Assembly: GCA_947473305.1 (NCBI GenBank)
Contig: CANJCB010000007.1
Coordinates: forward strand, 1 to 64,000
Length of the DNA stretch: 64,000 bases
Direction: 5' to 3'
Origin: Rhodospirillales bacterium
GTDB taxonomy: Bacteria; Pseudomonadota; Alphaproteobacteria; ATCC43930; CGMCC-115725
The notes under the pieces were generated by a model. That model saw nothing but the letters and a program-made list of their open reading frames with translations, made no database searches and was not told the DNA's origin. Below are positions 1-8,695 of the stretch, one piece after another (position 1 is the stretch's first letter; every line of letters starts with the position of its first letter). The translations under genes and the position numbers were made by a program.

Positions 1-146
1 ATCACCAGCACCTGATCACCCGGGAAATCGACGGCTGAAAATGAGAAGGGGGTCCGATCGGACCCCCTTCTCATTCCCGAAACCCCAGCCAGCGAGTGGC
101 TCCCTTTGCCTCCGCCACGTGGCTCCCTTTGTCTCCGGCGTTGACA
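1..146. mobile_element. Terminal fragment of an IS21-like insertion sequence
   Basis: Homology of the RND gene to its left stops abruptly at position 147. The neighbouring end reads TGTCAACG on the minus strand, so the element ends with the TG...CA expected of IS21-type termini. Just inside lie two direct copies of an 18-bp repeat (96-113 and 119-136, 17 of 18 identical, 23-bp period), resembling the multiple terminal repeats that IS21 transposases bind. No transposase gene is visible; the element body lies before position 1. The family is inferred from end structure alone, so another IS family with repeated ends remains possible. Confidence 0.55.
40..75. repeat. 36-bp perfect palindrome inside the IS end
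   Basis: Bases 40-75 are a perfect inverted repeat centred on the GATC at 56-59, with no loop. It could form a cruciform or a strong hairpin. It lies just inside the IS terminal repeats and may stop transcription entering or leaving the element. This role is inferred. Confidence 0.7.
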
Positions 147-864
147 CCTCGGCCTTCTTCAATTGCCCCGGCGCCCGGATCGTGGCGCTTTGCTTGGGTC
201 CGTTGATCTGGCCGACAGGGGTATCCGAATCGACGGCGGCCAGCGCGTTCTGAAGCTGTCCCATGCTGATGCCGGCAGCGGCCATGGCATTGGGATCGGC
301 CTGGACCCGCACGGCGAATTTCTGGGCGCCGAAGACCAGGACCTGGGCGATGCCGGGAAGCGTGGAGATCCGCTGACCGATCAGGGTTTCCGCATATTCG
401 TCGACCTGGTTCATCGGCAGCGTATCCGACCGAAGTCCCAGGAAGAGCACCGGCTGGTCGGCCGGATTGACCTTGCGGAAGCTGGGCGGGGTCGTCATGT
501 CGACCGGCAGGCGCTTGGCCGCCGTGGTCATGGCGGATTGCACGTCGAGCGCCGCGCCGTCGATGTTGCGGTTGAGATCGAACTGCAGGGTGATCGAGGT
601 CTAGCCGAGCCCGCTCGTCGAGATGATCGAGGCGACGCCCGGGATCGTCGCGAACTGTTTTTCAAGCGGCGTCGCGACCGAGGAGGCCATCGATTCCGGG
701 CTGGCCCCGGGCAGGGACCCCGAAACGACGATGGTCGGGTAATCGACGCGCGGCAAGGCCGCGACCGGCAGCAGCCGATAGCCAAAGATTCCCACCACGA
801 CGAAGCTCAGCATCAGAAGCGTCGTCATCACCGGACGACGGATGCAAATCTCCGGGAGATTCAT
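147..864 (-). pseudogene. RND multidrug efflux permease (MdtB/AcrB type), N-terminal remnant
   Basis: The N-terminus ([19 protein letters not shown], then [14 protein letters not shown]) is the first membrane segment and start of the porter domain of an inner-membrane RND drug:proton antiporter. The frame has an in-frame TAG at 601-603 where relatives read Gln in a GLGQTSITLQFDL-type motif, so one C-to-T change explains it. After the stop the same frame continues with clear RND sequence (GQRISTLPGIAQVLVFGAQ) until it is cut at 147 by the IS end. Only about 240 of roughly 1,030 codons remain here. It overlaps the adaptor gene upstream by 4 bp. The rest of the permease, if any, is beyond the left edge. 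Confidence 0.85.
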
Positions 865-2060
865 GATGCGGAACCTTGCTTCGAGCCCTTGTCCGAGCCG
901 TTGGTGGTGATCTGCACCTTGACGCCGTTGCGCAGCCGGAGCTGACCGGTCGTCACGACCTTTTCACCGTTCTTGAGGCCATCGACGATCACGGCGAGGT
1001 CGCCCACCGTGCGGTCGAGGGTCACCGGCCTCGCTTCGGCGGTCATGTCGGGCTTGACCACGAAGACATAGGAGCCTTGCTGACCCGCCTGAACGGCCTC
1101 GGAGGGCACGACGATCGCCTCGTCTTCGACGCGCAGCGTCACCTTGATATTGACGAATTGCCCCGACCAGAGCCGGTTTTCCGGATTGGGGAAAGCCGCC
1201 TTGACCGACAGCGTGCTGGTGGAAGCGTCGATCGCGTTCTCGATATAGGCGACGCTGCCCTGCTGCGGCTCGCCCTCGTCGCCCGGAATGGAGGCGATCG
1301 CCTTGACCGGTCCCGCCGCCATGGCTTTCTGGATCCGCGCCAGATCCCGTTGCGGCACCGAGAAGCTTACATAGATCGGCCTGAGTTGGTTCAAGGTCGC
1401 AAGCGGCGGATCGCCGTTCGCCTTGATAGAATTGCCCTCCTTGAAGGCGATGGTTCCGATCTTCCCGTCGATCTGGGCCCGGATCACCGTATAGGAGAGT
1501 TGCACCTGGAGGCTCGCGACGGCCGCCTGGTCGGCCTTCAGCGTGCCTTCCAGCGCCGCGGCGTTGGACTGAGCCTGCTCCAGTTGGTCGCGGGACAGGA
1601 ATTCCTTTTGCGCCAGGGGCGAGAAGCGCGGGACCTGCTGCTGGGCGTATTTGAGCTGCGCCTGATCCTTCAGCACCGTGCCCTGGGCCTTGGCGAGTTG
1701 GGCCTGGGCGTCGCGGTCATCAAGCTCAAAGAGAATGTCTCCGGCCTTGACCTCCTGCCCGTCCCTGACCGGCACCTTGGCGATCACCCCGTCGATCCGC
1801 GAGCGGATGGCGACGCTTGAAATCGTCTGCACATGGGCGATGGCGCCGATCTCGACCGGCATGGGCTGGGCCTTGGCATCGGCCACGACGACCGGCTGCG
1901 CCGCCGCCGCGGGGACCTGCGCTTTATCCTGGGTTTTATTTTCCTGTGATTCTGCGCTGGCCAACGGCCAGAATTGCCAGGCGAAAAACCCCACTATACC
2001 CATGAGAATCAACGGGAAAAGGCGTTTCAGGCGGCGAAGGACGGGCTGTTTCTCAGACAT
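861..2060 (-). CDS. RND efflux periplasmic adaptor (membrane fusion protein)
   Basis: This 399-residue protein is the HlyD/AcrA-type adaptor that links an inner-membrane RND pump to an outer-membrane channel. Residues 12-34 form a membrane anchor. A biotinyl-lipoyl-like half ([18 protein letters not shown]) and its partner ([16 protein letters not shown]) flank a coiled-coil hairpin rich in Ala and Gln, followed by beta-barrel and membrane-proximal domains. It resembles MdtA/MexE-like adaptors. It is intact, but its partner permease downstream is broken by a stop codon and an IS, so it may be an orphan or be recruited to another pump. It is divergent from a TetR gene that probably controls it. 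Confidence 0.9.
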   Translation of the reverse strand: MSEKQPVLRRLKRLFPLILMGIVGFFAWQFWPLASAESQENKTQDKAQVPAAAAQPVVVADAKAQPMPVEIGAIAHVQTISSVAIRSRIDGVIAKVPVRDGQEVKAGDILFELDDRDAQAQLAKAQGTVLKDQAQLKYAQQQVPRFSPLAQKEFLSRDQLEQAQSNAAALEGTLKADQAAVASLQVQLSYTVIRAQIDGKIGTIAFKEGNSIKANGDPPLATLNQLRPIYVSFSVPQRDLARIQKAMAAGPVKAIASIPGDEGEPQQGSVAYIENAIDASTSTLSVKAAFPNPENRLWSGQFVNIKVTLRVEDEAIVVPSEAVQAGQQGSYVFVVKPDMTAEARPVTLDRTVGDLAVIVDGLKNGEKVVTTGQLRLRNGVKVQITTNGSDKGSKQGSAS

Positions 2061-2191
2061 CGGGGGATCGGGTCCGTTTCATTTTTACTTGCCGAAACCG
2101 GCATTAAACGATAGACGCTAAACAAGCCGATGGGGGTCGGCCTGGAGGGGACGTGTCAGATCGCAAAAGCGACGCGCTCGGCGCTCCATAG

Positions 2192-2215
2192 GTAAAACTT
2201 TGGAGTTTCATTTAC
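2192..2215. promoter_or_regulatory. Candidate TetR operator between pump and regulator
   Basis: The divergent intergenic region carries AAACT-TTGG-AGTTT (2195-2208), a perfect 5-bp inverted repeat, nested inside GTAAA (2192-2196) and TTTAC (2211-2215). It lies immediately before the TetR start and overlaps the GGAG that would be its ribosome site. Autorepression is the natural reading, but it is inferred from position and symmetry only. Confidence 0.4.
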
Positions 2216-2216
2216 A

Positions 2217-2801
2217 ATGGGTCTCGATGTCGAGCCGGCCTGGAGGGTCGAACGACGCCGCAAGATAGTCGATGCCGCCGCGAAACTTTTCGGGCGCGCG
2301 GGCTATGACGAAGTCCAGATGGACGAAGTCGCCGAACTGGCGGGCGTCGCTAAACCAACCATCTACCGCTATTTCCCGTCCAAGGACGATCTGTTCCTGG
2401 CGGTCTTCAACGAGACCTTCGCGGCGCTCGAAAAGGCGTTGATCGACATAGCGGCGCAGGCTCTGCCGCCGCAGGAAACGCTCCACGCGATGATCCGGCT
2501 GATGCTGAAGACCCTGGGCGGCCACGTCGCCCTGCTCAGCATGCTGACCGGCGACCATGCGGGTCTCGCAGAACGCTGGCGCAAGCTCTATCGCCAGCGC
2601 CGCCGGGTGATCGCGGACCAGTTCCGCCGGGCGCTCGAACACGGGATCGAATTGGGAGTCTTCCGGGAAGTGGACGTCGAGATCTTCGGCTCGATGATCG
2701 TCTCGATGGTCCGCGGCGGCATCATCATGGAAGCCAGCATCCCTCGCGACCGCATTGTCGAGGGCATCACCGCCCTCGTCATCCGCGGCGTGGAGAAGTA
2801 G
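2217..2801 (+). CDS. TetR/AcrR family transcriptional regulator
   Basis: The 194-residue protein has a typical N-terminal TetR helix-turn-helix at about residues 13-60 (IVDAAAKLFGRAGY, then GVAKPTIYRYFPSKDDLF). The remaining 130 residues form a helical ligand domain of the TetR_C type. It is divergent from the RND adaptor-permease pair, an arrangement typical of local drug-pump repressors. The ATG at 2217 follows GGAG at 2202-2205 at 11 nt spacing. With the permease gene destroyed, its present target may be only the adaptor and itself. Confidence 0.9.
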   Translation: MGLDVEPAWRVERRRKIVDAAAKLFGRAGYDEVQMDEVAELAGVAKPTIYRYFPSKDDLFLAVFNETFAALEKALIDIAAQALPPQETLHAMIRLMLKTLGGHVALLSMLTGDHAGLAERWRKLYRQRRRVIADQFRRALEHGIELGVFREVDVEIFGSMIVSMVRGGIIMEASIPRDRIVEGITALVIRGVEK

Positions 2802-2919
2802 CCGAACCGCGCGGGGCCATGAGGTCCCGGCGTTTCTCGGATCAATCACTGCCATGCCCGTTCTAGGCGGCGCCCGACGTTCCTATCCCGTCGCGGCGGA
2901 TATCCTCACAGGATTGTGA

Positions 2920-3393
2920 TCAAGCCTCGTTAAGAGCTTCGCGAAATTCCCGGGCGTCGAACTCGGCCGCCGCTTCCGCCCCGGGCTTGGTCACATGGAG
3001 ATCGAGGCGCGCGGCGGCGATAAGCGCCTCATCGGTGAGCGCCCCGCCGAAATCCTCCCCGACCATCGCCAGTTGCGCGAGCGCGGGACTGGCCGACAGC
3101 AGGCGAAAAAGCGCCGTCACCCGCATATAGACAGCGAGCGTCGTGGGAACGTTGGTCCCAAGTTCCTCGGCGAAGAGGTCGAGCACTTCCTTGGTGTCGA
3201 TCGGCGGCCCCTCGCCGTCTTCATCTTCATCGTCTTCGTCCTCTTCGATCTCCTCGGCCTCCGGATCGTCGTTCGGCTCGTCGAGCCCCGACAGATATTC
3301 ACCGAAAAGAAAGAGCGCCGAGGCGAGAAGATCGGGCTCCACCGCCGGCACATGGGGCTTGGGCCCGCGAGGGGAAGAGGGGATGTCGTCCAT
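2920..3393 (-). CDS. Hypothetical protein with long acidic linker
   Basis: I do not recognise this family. From the ATG at 3393 it is 157 residues. It has a helical N-terminal block (LLASALFLFGEYLSGL), then a run of about 25 residues that is almost all Asp and Glu, then a helical C-terminal half (VLDLFAEELGTNVPTTLAVYM). No signal peptide or membrane segment is apparent. An upstream TTG at 3429 is possible but adds only basic, unconserved-looking residues. Length, codon use and helix content support a real gene. It stands alone, divergent from the TPR gene and convergent with the TetR gene. Confidence 0.65.
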   Translation of the reverse strand: MDDIPSSPRGPKPHVPAVEPDLLASALFLFGEYLSGLDEPNDDPEAEEIEEDEDDEDEDGEGPPIDTKEVLDLFAEELGTNVPTTLAVYMRVTALFRLLSASPALAQLAMVGEDFGGALTDEALIAAARLDLHVTKPGAEAAAEFDAREFREALNEA

Positions 3394-3466
3394 GCCCCGG
3401 TTCTTACCGGATCGAAGCGGAACCGTCAAAAGTCCACGAACGATCCGACGATGATAAGATAGGGGT

Positions 3467-4687
3467 GTGGAACCCGCCGCTCTCTTTGACGCCGCCCTGG
3501 CGCTGCACCGGAAAGGGAGCCTCGACGAAGCCGCCGCCCTCTATGAGCAGGCGCTCGTGGCGGCGCCGGACCATCCGGGCGTGCTCAACAATTTCGGCGC
3601 ATTGCGCATGAGCCAGGGGCGGAACGAGGAGGCGGCCGTGCTCTGGCAACGGCTGCTGGCGCTCCGCCCTCGGATGCCCGACGCACAGAACAACTATGGC
3701 ACCCTTCTGCGCCGGCTCGGCAACAGGGCGGAAGCGATCGAGCATTTCCGCCGCGCGACCGAACTCCGGCCCGGTCATCCCGATGCCTTCTACAATCTCG
3801 GCACGACCTTCATGGACGACAACCGCTATGACCTGGCGGTCGAACCCCTTCTGGCAGCCGCCAAGCTTAGCCCTGAAAGTCCCGATATTTGGGGCAACCT
3901 AGCCCGCGCCATGGACGCGGCGGGCCGTAGGGAAGAAGCGCTGATCTACGGGGAAAGGACGCTCCGGCTCAAAGACAAGGCTGCCTGCGACGGCTTCGCC
4001 GCAAGTGGAGGACAACCCCTCGCCGGCATCCCCCCTCGCCCCTTCGATCCCGCAAAGCCTGAGCGCAACGTCATCGCCTTCAGCCTCTGGGGCGATCGGC
4101 GGTTCTACACGGAGGGAGCCGTTGCCAATGCCGAACTCCAGCCCGCGATCTATCCCGGCTGGACCTGTCGTTTCTATGTGGACCGCGACGTCCCCGCCGA
4201 GGTGGTGGCCCGCCTCAAGGACAGGGGCGCCGAGGTCGTCCCCATGACGATGACGATGGGACCGGTAGAGGGGCTTTTCTGGCGGTTTCTCGTTGCCGAC
4301 GATCCGGGGGTCGACCGCTTCCTCTGCCGGGATTGCGATGCCCGGCTCAACAGCCAGGAACAAGCGGCGGTCGCGGCCTGGATCGCCTCCGGCAAACCCT
4401 TCCACAGCATGCGGGACGCCCCCTTCCACACGGAACTGATCCTCGCCGGCCTCTGGGGCGGTCTGGGCGGCGTGCTTGGAGGAATGGAAGCGCGGTGGCG
4501 AGCCTTCTATAAGCCACATCACTCCCGCTGGAGCGACCAGGATTTCGTACGGCTCGAAATCTGGCCACGGATCAAGTCGCAGCTCCTGACCCACGACAGC
4601 TATTACCGGATCAACGGCGCGGTGGATTTCCCGCCCGAGGGACGGCGCATCCGCCCCTACCATGTCGGCGCGGGCGAAGCGGTTTAA
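3467..4687 (+). CDS. TPR protein with glycosyltransferase-like C-terminal domain
   Basis: The 406-residue protein starts at GTG 3467, preceded by AGGGG. Residues 1-165 hold at least four tetratricopeptide repeats (ALYEQALVAAPDHPGVLNNFG, HFRRATELRPGHPDAFYNLG). From about residue 200 a GT-A-like domain follows: NVIAFSLWGDRRFY, a segment on displacement of a partner, then RFLCRDCDARL, which looks like a DxD-type metal/sugar-nucleotide site, and a HDSYYRIN tail. Proteins of this architecture are often annotated as TPR proteins near glycan genes. No glycan cluster is adjacent here. It overlaps the convergent exporter gene by 4 bp. Confidence 0.75.
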   Translation: MEPAALFDAALALHRKGSLDEAAALYEQALVAAPDHPGVLNNFGALRMSQGRNEEAAVLWQRLLALRPRMPDAQNNYGTLLRRLGNRAEAIEHFRRATELRPGHPDAFYNLGTTFMDDNRYDLAVEPLLAAAKLSPESPDIWGNLARAMDAAGRREEALIYGERTLRLKDKAACDGFAASGGQPLAGIPPRPFDPAKPERNVIAFSLWGDRRFYTEGAVANAELQPAIYPGWTCRFYVDRDVPAEVVARLKDRGAEVVPMTMTMGPVEGLFWRFLVADDPGVDRFLCRDCDARLNSQEQAAVAAWIASGKPFHSMRDAPFHTELILAGLWGGLGGVLGGMEARWRAFYKPHHSRWSDQDFVRLEIWPRIKSQLLTHDSYYRINGAVDFPPEGRRIRPYHVGAGEAV

Positions 4688-6225
4688 TCCAGAGCCGCGT
4701 GGACTTCCGACTTCGGTCCGCGTTTCGGAGCGCGAAGCAGCAGAAGCAGCGGGATCGCCGCGAGCGTCACCACCATCATCAGCTTGAAGTCGTTGATATA
4801 GGCGACCATCGAAGCCTGCCGGGTGATCTCGGCATTGAGCGCCGCGAGGCCCCCGCTGGTTCCGATATCCCAGAACCGCTGGACGGCGGGATTCATCAGC
4901 GGCTGGTTATAGACGTTGATGCCCGCGGCCATGGACTGGTGAACCGTCTGGGTGTTCTGCACCAGGACCGTCACGACCGAGGAGATGCCGATGCTGCCCC
5001 CCACATTGCGCAACAGGCTGAAGATCGCCGCGGCCTCCGTCCGTTTTTCGGGCGGGAGGGTTCCGAAGGCAATGGTCGAAAGGGGCACGAAGGTGAAGCC
5101 GATTCCCACGCCCTGGAGGAGGCCCGCCCAGAGAATCGGCGCATCGCCCATCTCCAGGGAATAGCCGGTCATCTGCCAGAGGGAGACGCCCATCAGAGAC
5201 AGCCCCAGGAGCAGCATCAGCCGCGCATCGACCTTGCCCGTGAGACGACCCACGAAAAGCATGGCAACCATCGTCCCGATGCCGCGCGGCATCAGGACTT
5301 CGCCGGTCGTGATCACTGGATAGTCGAAAAGGTCCTGGAGCATGGGCGGCAGGAGCGCCAGCGTCGCATAGAGCACGATGCCGACGACGAAAATCAGGAT
5401 ATTGCCACTGAGGAAGTTGCGGTCCTTGAAGATCGAAAGGTCGATGAAGGGCGTTTTGGAGGTCAGCGAATGGACCGCGAAGATCCAGAGCGCTCCCGCC
5501 GCCAAGGCACATTCGATCATGATCTCGCCCGACCCGAACCAGTCCAATTGCTGGCCCCGGTCGAGCATGATCTGCAGCGCCCCGACGCCGAGGCTCAGCA
5601 TGGCGAAACCGAAGAAATCGAAGGGCAGCGCCCGGTTGCGCCCCGTCTCCTTCACGAAGACGAGGATGCCGAGAAAGGCCAGGATACCGACCGGCAGGTT
5701 GATGTAGAAAACCCAACGCCAGTTGTAGGTCTCGGTCAGCCAGCCGCCCAATGTGGGCCCCAGGATCGGGCCGACCATGATGCCAGCGCCCCAGATCGCC
5801 ATGGCCTGGCCGTGCCGCTCCTTGGGATTGACGTCGAGCAGGACCGCTTGCGACAGCGGAACCAGCGCCGCGCCGAAGACGCCCTGGAGCAGCCGGAAAA
5901 GCACCATCTGGCCAAGGCTCGTCGCGGCCCCGCACATCATGGAGGCGAGCGTGAATCCCAGGACGGAGCCCAGGAAGACGCGCTTGCGTCCGAAGCGGTT
6001 GGAAAGCCAGCCGGTCATGGGGGTCATGATCGCCGCGGCGACGATATAGGAGGTCAGGACCCAGGAGATCTGGTCCTGCGCCGCCGACAGGCTGCCCTGC
6101 ATATGGGGCAGCGCCACATTGGCGATGGTGGTGTCCAGGGCCTGCATGATCGTCGCCAGCATGATCGAGATGGTGACGAGGGTCCTGTTCTCGGCCGCTG
6201 GCGCGGCCGATCGGTTCAGTGCCAT
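4684..6225 (-). CDS. emrB: DHA2-family drug:proton antiporter (EmrB type)
   Basis: This 513-residue membrane protein of the major facilitator superfamily has the 14-helix DHA2 layout. Visible signatures are the first-helix motif LDTTIANVALPHMQG, the loop 2-3 motif GWLSNRFGRKRVFL and the antiporter motif GPILGPTLGGWLTE. It would export hydrophobic drugs using the proton gradient, coupled through EmrA to an outer-membrane channel. It is the last gene of a marR-emrA-emrB operon, 10 bp after emrA. The terminal 4 bp overlap the convergent TPR gene. Confidence 0.93.
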   Translation of the reverse strand: MALNRSAAPAAENRTLVTISIMLATIMQALDTTIANVALPHMQGSLSAAQDQISWVLTSYIVAAAIMTPMTGWLSNRFGRKRVFLGSVLGFTLASMMCGAATSLGQMVLFRLLQGVFGAALVPLSQAVLLDVNPKERHGQAMAIWGAGIMVGPILGPTLGGWLTETYNWRWVFYINLPVGILAFLGILVFVKETGRNRALPFDFFGFAMLSLGVGALQIMLDRGQQLDWFGSGEIMIECALAAGALWIFAVHSLTSKTPFIDLSIFKDRNFLSGNILIFVVGIVLYATLALLPPMLQDLFDYPVITTGEVLMPRGIGTMVAMLFVGRLTGKVDARLMLLLGLSLMGVSLWQMTGYSLEMGDAPILWAGLLQGVGIGFTFVPLSTIAFGTLPPEKRTEAAAIFSLLRNVGGSIGISSVVTVLVQNTQTVHQSMAAGINVYNQPLMNPAVQRFWDIGTSGGLAALNAEITRQASMVAYINDFKLMMVVTLAAIPLLLLLRAPKRGPKSEVHAALD

Positions 6226-6235
6226 GGCAGGAACT

Positions 6236-7354
6236 CTAGGAGCCGAAGAAGGATCGGATCTTCAGGAACAGCGGATGCCGGTGCTGGGTATCGACCTCGG
6301 CCGTCACGCTCATTCCGGCCCGCAGCGGGTGCTTGGGATCGATATCCTCGACCACGAGGCGGACCGGGAGGCGTTGCACCACCTTGACCCAATTGCCGGT
6401 CGCATTCTGCGGCGGCAAGACCGAAAACTCGGATCCGGTGCCGGGGCTCAGGCTCTCTACCCGCGCCTTGAACTTGGTGCCGGGATAGGTGTCGACCTCC
6501 ACGGTCGCCTCCTGGCCCTCACGCATGTTGGTAAGCTCGGTCTCCTTGAAATTCGCCTCGATCCAGATGCGGTCCGTGGACACCAGGGAGAAGGCGGGAG
6601 AAGCCGAATTGAGATAAGTGCCGACCGGGATCTTGTTGACCTTGGTCACGATGCCATTGGCGGGCGCCCGCACCTCGGTATGGGAGAGATCGAGCTTCGC
6701 CTGGTCGAGGGCGGCCTGGGCCTGCTGGACGAGCGGATGCTTCTCCGTGGCGATATTGGGATCGCCGCCCAGGCTCGCCAGGGTATTGGCGATCTGCTGC
6801 TGGGTCGAAGCCACGTTCTGCCGCGCGGTATCGACGTTGTGGCGCGCCTCGTCGTATTTCGCCTGGGGCGTGACATGGCTCACCAGGAGCTGTTCCTGGC
6901 GGTTGAGCTCGCGCTGCTGATAGGCGAGCGTATCCTCGGTGGCTTTGAGTTCGGTGAGCTTCTGGCGATAGGTGGCGCGCAGGGCATCGATCTGCAGCTT
7001 GACGCCGGCGAGCTTGGCCGCCGAGCTTTCGACCGCGATCTTATAGGACCGATCGTCCAGGCGGAGCAGGAGGTCGCCCTGCTTCACGACCTGGTTGTCG
7101 CGGACCGGCACCTCGATCAGACGGCCGGCCACGTCGGCGCTGATCGGCGTCATATTGGCCTGCACATAGGCATCGTCGGTCGAGACATAGCGTCCCCCGG
7201 TCAGATACCACCAGCCCCCGGCGATCGCGATGACGAGAGGCACCGAGAGCATGAGGAGGATCTGGAGCCAACGGCGGGACCTGGCCCGGCTTTGCGCGGA
7301 TACGCCCGTCCGCTGACCGTCCCTGAGGACTTCGGCGTTGCTGGTGGCGCTCAT
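6236..7354 (-). CDS. emrA: HlyD/EmrA-type membrane fusion protein
   Basis: The 372-residue adaptor has one N-terminal membrane helix (about residues 27-48), a lipoyl-like motif (YVSTDDAYVQANMTPIS and GRLIEVPVRDNQVVKQGD), a long coiled-coil hairpin (about residues 110-215), and the second half-motif EVRAPANGIVTKVNKIPVG. These are the hallmarks of EmrA, which joins EmrB to TolC-like channels. Its start overlaps the last base of the marR stop, indicating translational coupling, and emrB follows 10 bp later. Confidence 0.93.
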   Translation of the reverse strand: MSATSNAEVLRDGQRTGVSAQSRARSRRWLQILLMLSVPLVIAIAGGWWYLTGGRYVSTDDAYVQANMTPISADVAGRLIEVPVRDNQVVKQGDLLLRLDDRSYKIAVESSAAKLAGVKLQIDALRATYRQKLTELKATEDTLAYQQRELNRQEQLLVSHVTPQAKYDEARHNVDTARQNVASTQQQIANTLASLGGDPNIATEKHPLVQQAQAALDQAKLDLSHTEVRAPANGIVTKVNKIPVGTYLNSASPAFSLVSTDRIWIEANFKETELTNMREGQEATVEVDTYPGTKFKARVESLSPGTGSEFSVLPPQNATGNWVKVVQRLPVRLVVEDIDPKHPLRAGMSVTAEVDTQHRHPLFLKIRSFFGS

Positions 7355-7845
7355 CAGGCACTCTCTCTTTCGGTCGGAAGATCAGGCACGGGGACCTCGG
7401 CAATCTTCTCGCCGCGCTCGCCCAGGTTCGATCGGATATGCTTCAGCATATCCATGAGTTTGATCAGGTCGTCGTCCGACAGGCCCGCCATGGCTTCGGC
7501 GCGCAGACCCGTGCCGATCTCGTTCATGAGGTCGATCATCGGCTTGGCCTTCTCGGTCATATAGAGCCGATAGGCGCGACGGTCGGTGGGATCGGAGCGC
7601 CGCTCGACCCAACCCGCTTCCTCCATCCGGTCGATGAGGCGGCCGACGGTGATCGGCTCCAGGTCGAGGCCCTCCGCAAGCCCGGACTGGTTGATCCCCT
7701 CGCAATGCTTGAGCCAGGCCAGAACCTGCCAATGGGAGCGCGTGAGGCCATGCACCCGCGCGCGCTGCTCGAAGCGCTTCCGCAGAAGCCGCGCGATATC
7801 ATGGACAAGAAACCCGAAACTCGGGTCAGGAGGCGTTTTTGTCAT
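7354..7845 (-). CDS. MarR-family regulator of the emrAB operon
   Basis: A 163-residue winged-helix protein (from ATG 7845) with the MarR core: RSHWQVLAWL, LAEGLDLEPITVGRLIDRMEEAGWVERR, then DPTDRRAYRLYMTEKAK, the wing. It is EmrR/MprA-like and first in the operon with emrA and emrB, so it most likely represses them until a drug binds. An in-frame ATG at 7854 is also possible, but the likely -10 box TATAAT occupies 7860-7855, so a transcript would start near 7848-7845, making the mRNA nearly leaderless and favouring ATG 7845. Confidence 0.85.
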   Translation of the reverse strand: MTKTPPDPSFGFLVHDIARLLRKRFEQRARVHGLTRSHWQVLAWLKHCEGINQSGLAEGLDLEPITVGRLIDRMEEAGWVERRSDPTDRRAYRLYMTEKAKPMIDLMNEIGTGLRAEAMAGLSDDDLIKLMDMLKHIRSNLGERGEKIAEVPVPDLPTERESA

Positions 7846-7854
7846 GCTCAACAT

Positions 7855-7878
7855 ATTATAAGCGTGCTTACATTAAGC
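7855..7878 (-). promoter_or_regulatory. emrR promoter with three GCTTA/TAAGC half-sites
   Basis: On the minus strand a perfect -10 box TATAAT lies at 7860-7855. The plus strand shows TAAGC-GT-GCTTA (7859-7870, perfect) followed by a further TAAGC at 7874-7878, giving a second inverted pair GCTTA-CAT-TAAGC (7866-7878). These half-sites cover the -10 and spacer, a position expected for MarR autorepression. No good -35 is seen. The regulator assignment is inferred. Confidence 0.55.
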
Positions 7879-7931
7879 GAGCCCTATTTCTCTGCATAAC
7901 GCGAAAGGCACCCCTGCAAAAAACGCCGGGG

Positions 7932-8684
7932 CTAGCGGGTAAAGGTGACTTCGACGCTGCCCAGCCCCTCGAAGATCACTTCGGCACGCTGTCCGGGCTG
8001 GAGCGTGGTCATGCCGGTGCAGGTCCCTGTCGTGACGACCTGGCCAGCCTTGATGCCGCCGGCCTGGCTCATCAACGTGGGGATCGCGACCAGGGGGATC
8101 AGCGGATTGCCGATGGGATGACCGATCATCTGATCGTAGGTGACGGCGCCGTCCACCTTCAGCGTGACATGCAATTTCTTGATATCGAGGCGCCGCCAAT
8201 CCGCCACCGGCTTGCCGACGATAAAGGCGCCGTTCGAGCTGTAGTCGGCGAGCTTGTCGAGGGCGGGGACGGTTCGTGGATCGGCGAAGCGGTAATCCAC
8301 CAGTTCGATGGCGGGAAAGGCGGTCACGGCCGCCAGGACCTCCTCTTCCTCATAGGGCTTGTCCCGGGCCGGCATGTCCCGGTCGAAGCGGAAAGCCACC
8401 TCGCCCTCGACGATGATCCGGTGCAGGAGGTTCGCGGGATATCGAGCAGGGCTGTCCCGTACGACCGACTCCAGCAAGGCCCCGCGGGCGGCATCCTGGC
8501 CCGGCGGCGCATTGATCTTCCAGCCGCGCACCGCCTCGCCCAACAGCTTCGAGGCGGCGTCCTGGATCGCATGCGCTTCGGCCACGGTTCTCGGCGCGAC
8601 AGCCTCCGGCAGCGGGCCGATCTGATCTCGCTTGCGCCTCGCCTCGGCAAGGATTTGGGCCGCCTGCTCGATTCTGCCGTCCAT
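7932..8684 (-). CDS. MhpD/FAH-type hydratase or decarboxylase
   Basis: The 250-residue protein belongs to the 2-keto-4-pentenoate hydratase / fumarylacetoacetase-like superfamily (MhpD group). Visible features are the N-terminal RTVAEAHAIQDAA segment, the metal-site region VEGEVAFRFDRD with its E-x-E, IELVDYRF, and the C-terminal GQVVTTGTCTGMTTLQPGQRAEV. Members hydrate or decarboxylate 2-oxo acids from ring-cleavage pathways using Mg2+. The substrate cannot be read from sequence. It sits 11 bp behind the sensor kinase on the same strand and may be co-transcribed, which is unusual for a regulatory operon. Confidence 0.85.
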   Translation of the reverse strand: MDGRIEQAAQILAEARRKRDQIGPLPEAVAPRTVAEAHAIQDAASKLLGEAVRGWKINAPPGQDAARGALLESVVRDSPARYPANLLHRIIVEGEVAFRFDRDMPARDKPYEEEEVLAAVTAFPAIELVDYRFADPRTVPALDKLADYSSNGAFIVGKPVADWRRLDIKKLHVTLKVDGAVTYDQMIGHPIGNPLIPLVAIPTLMSQAGGIKAGQVVTTGTCTGMTTLQPGQRAEVIFEGLGSVEVTFTR

Positions 8685-8695
8685 GTTTTTCTCCG

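Noticed and set aside
16-146. Continuation of the RND frame through the IS end, giving a chimeric C-terminus
   Set aside because: The 43 codons after the junction are encoded by IS terminal repeats and a palindrome, not by permease sequence.
4699-6387. A 562-codon open frame on the plus strand, opposite emrB
   Set aside because: It is antisense to a clear DHA2 exporter, is rich in Arg, His, Asp and Gln with no domain, and follows from the codon bias of the GC-rich real gene.
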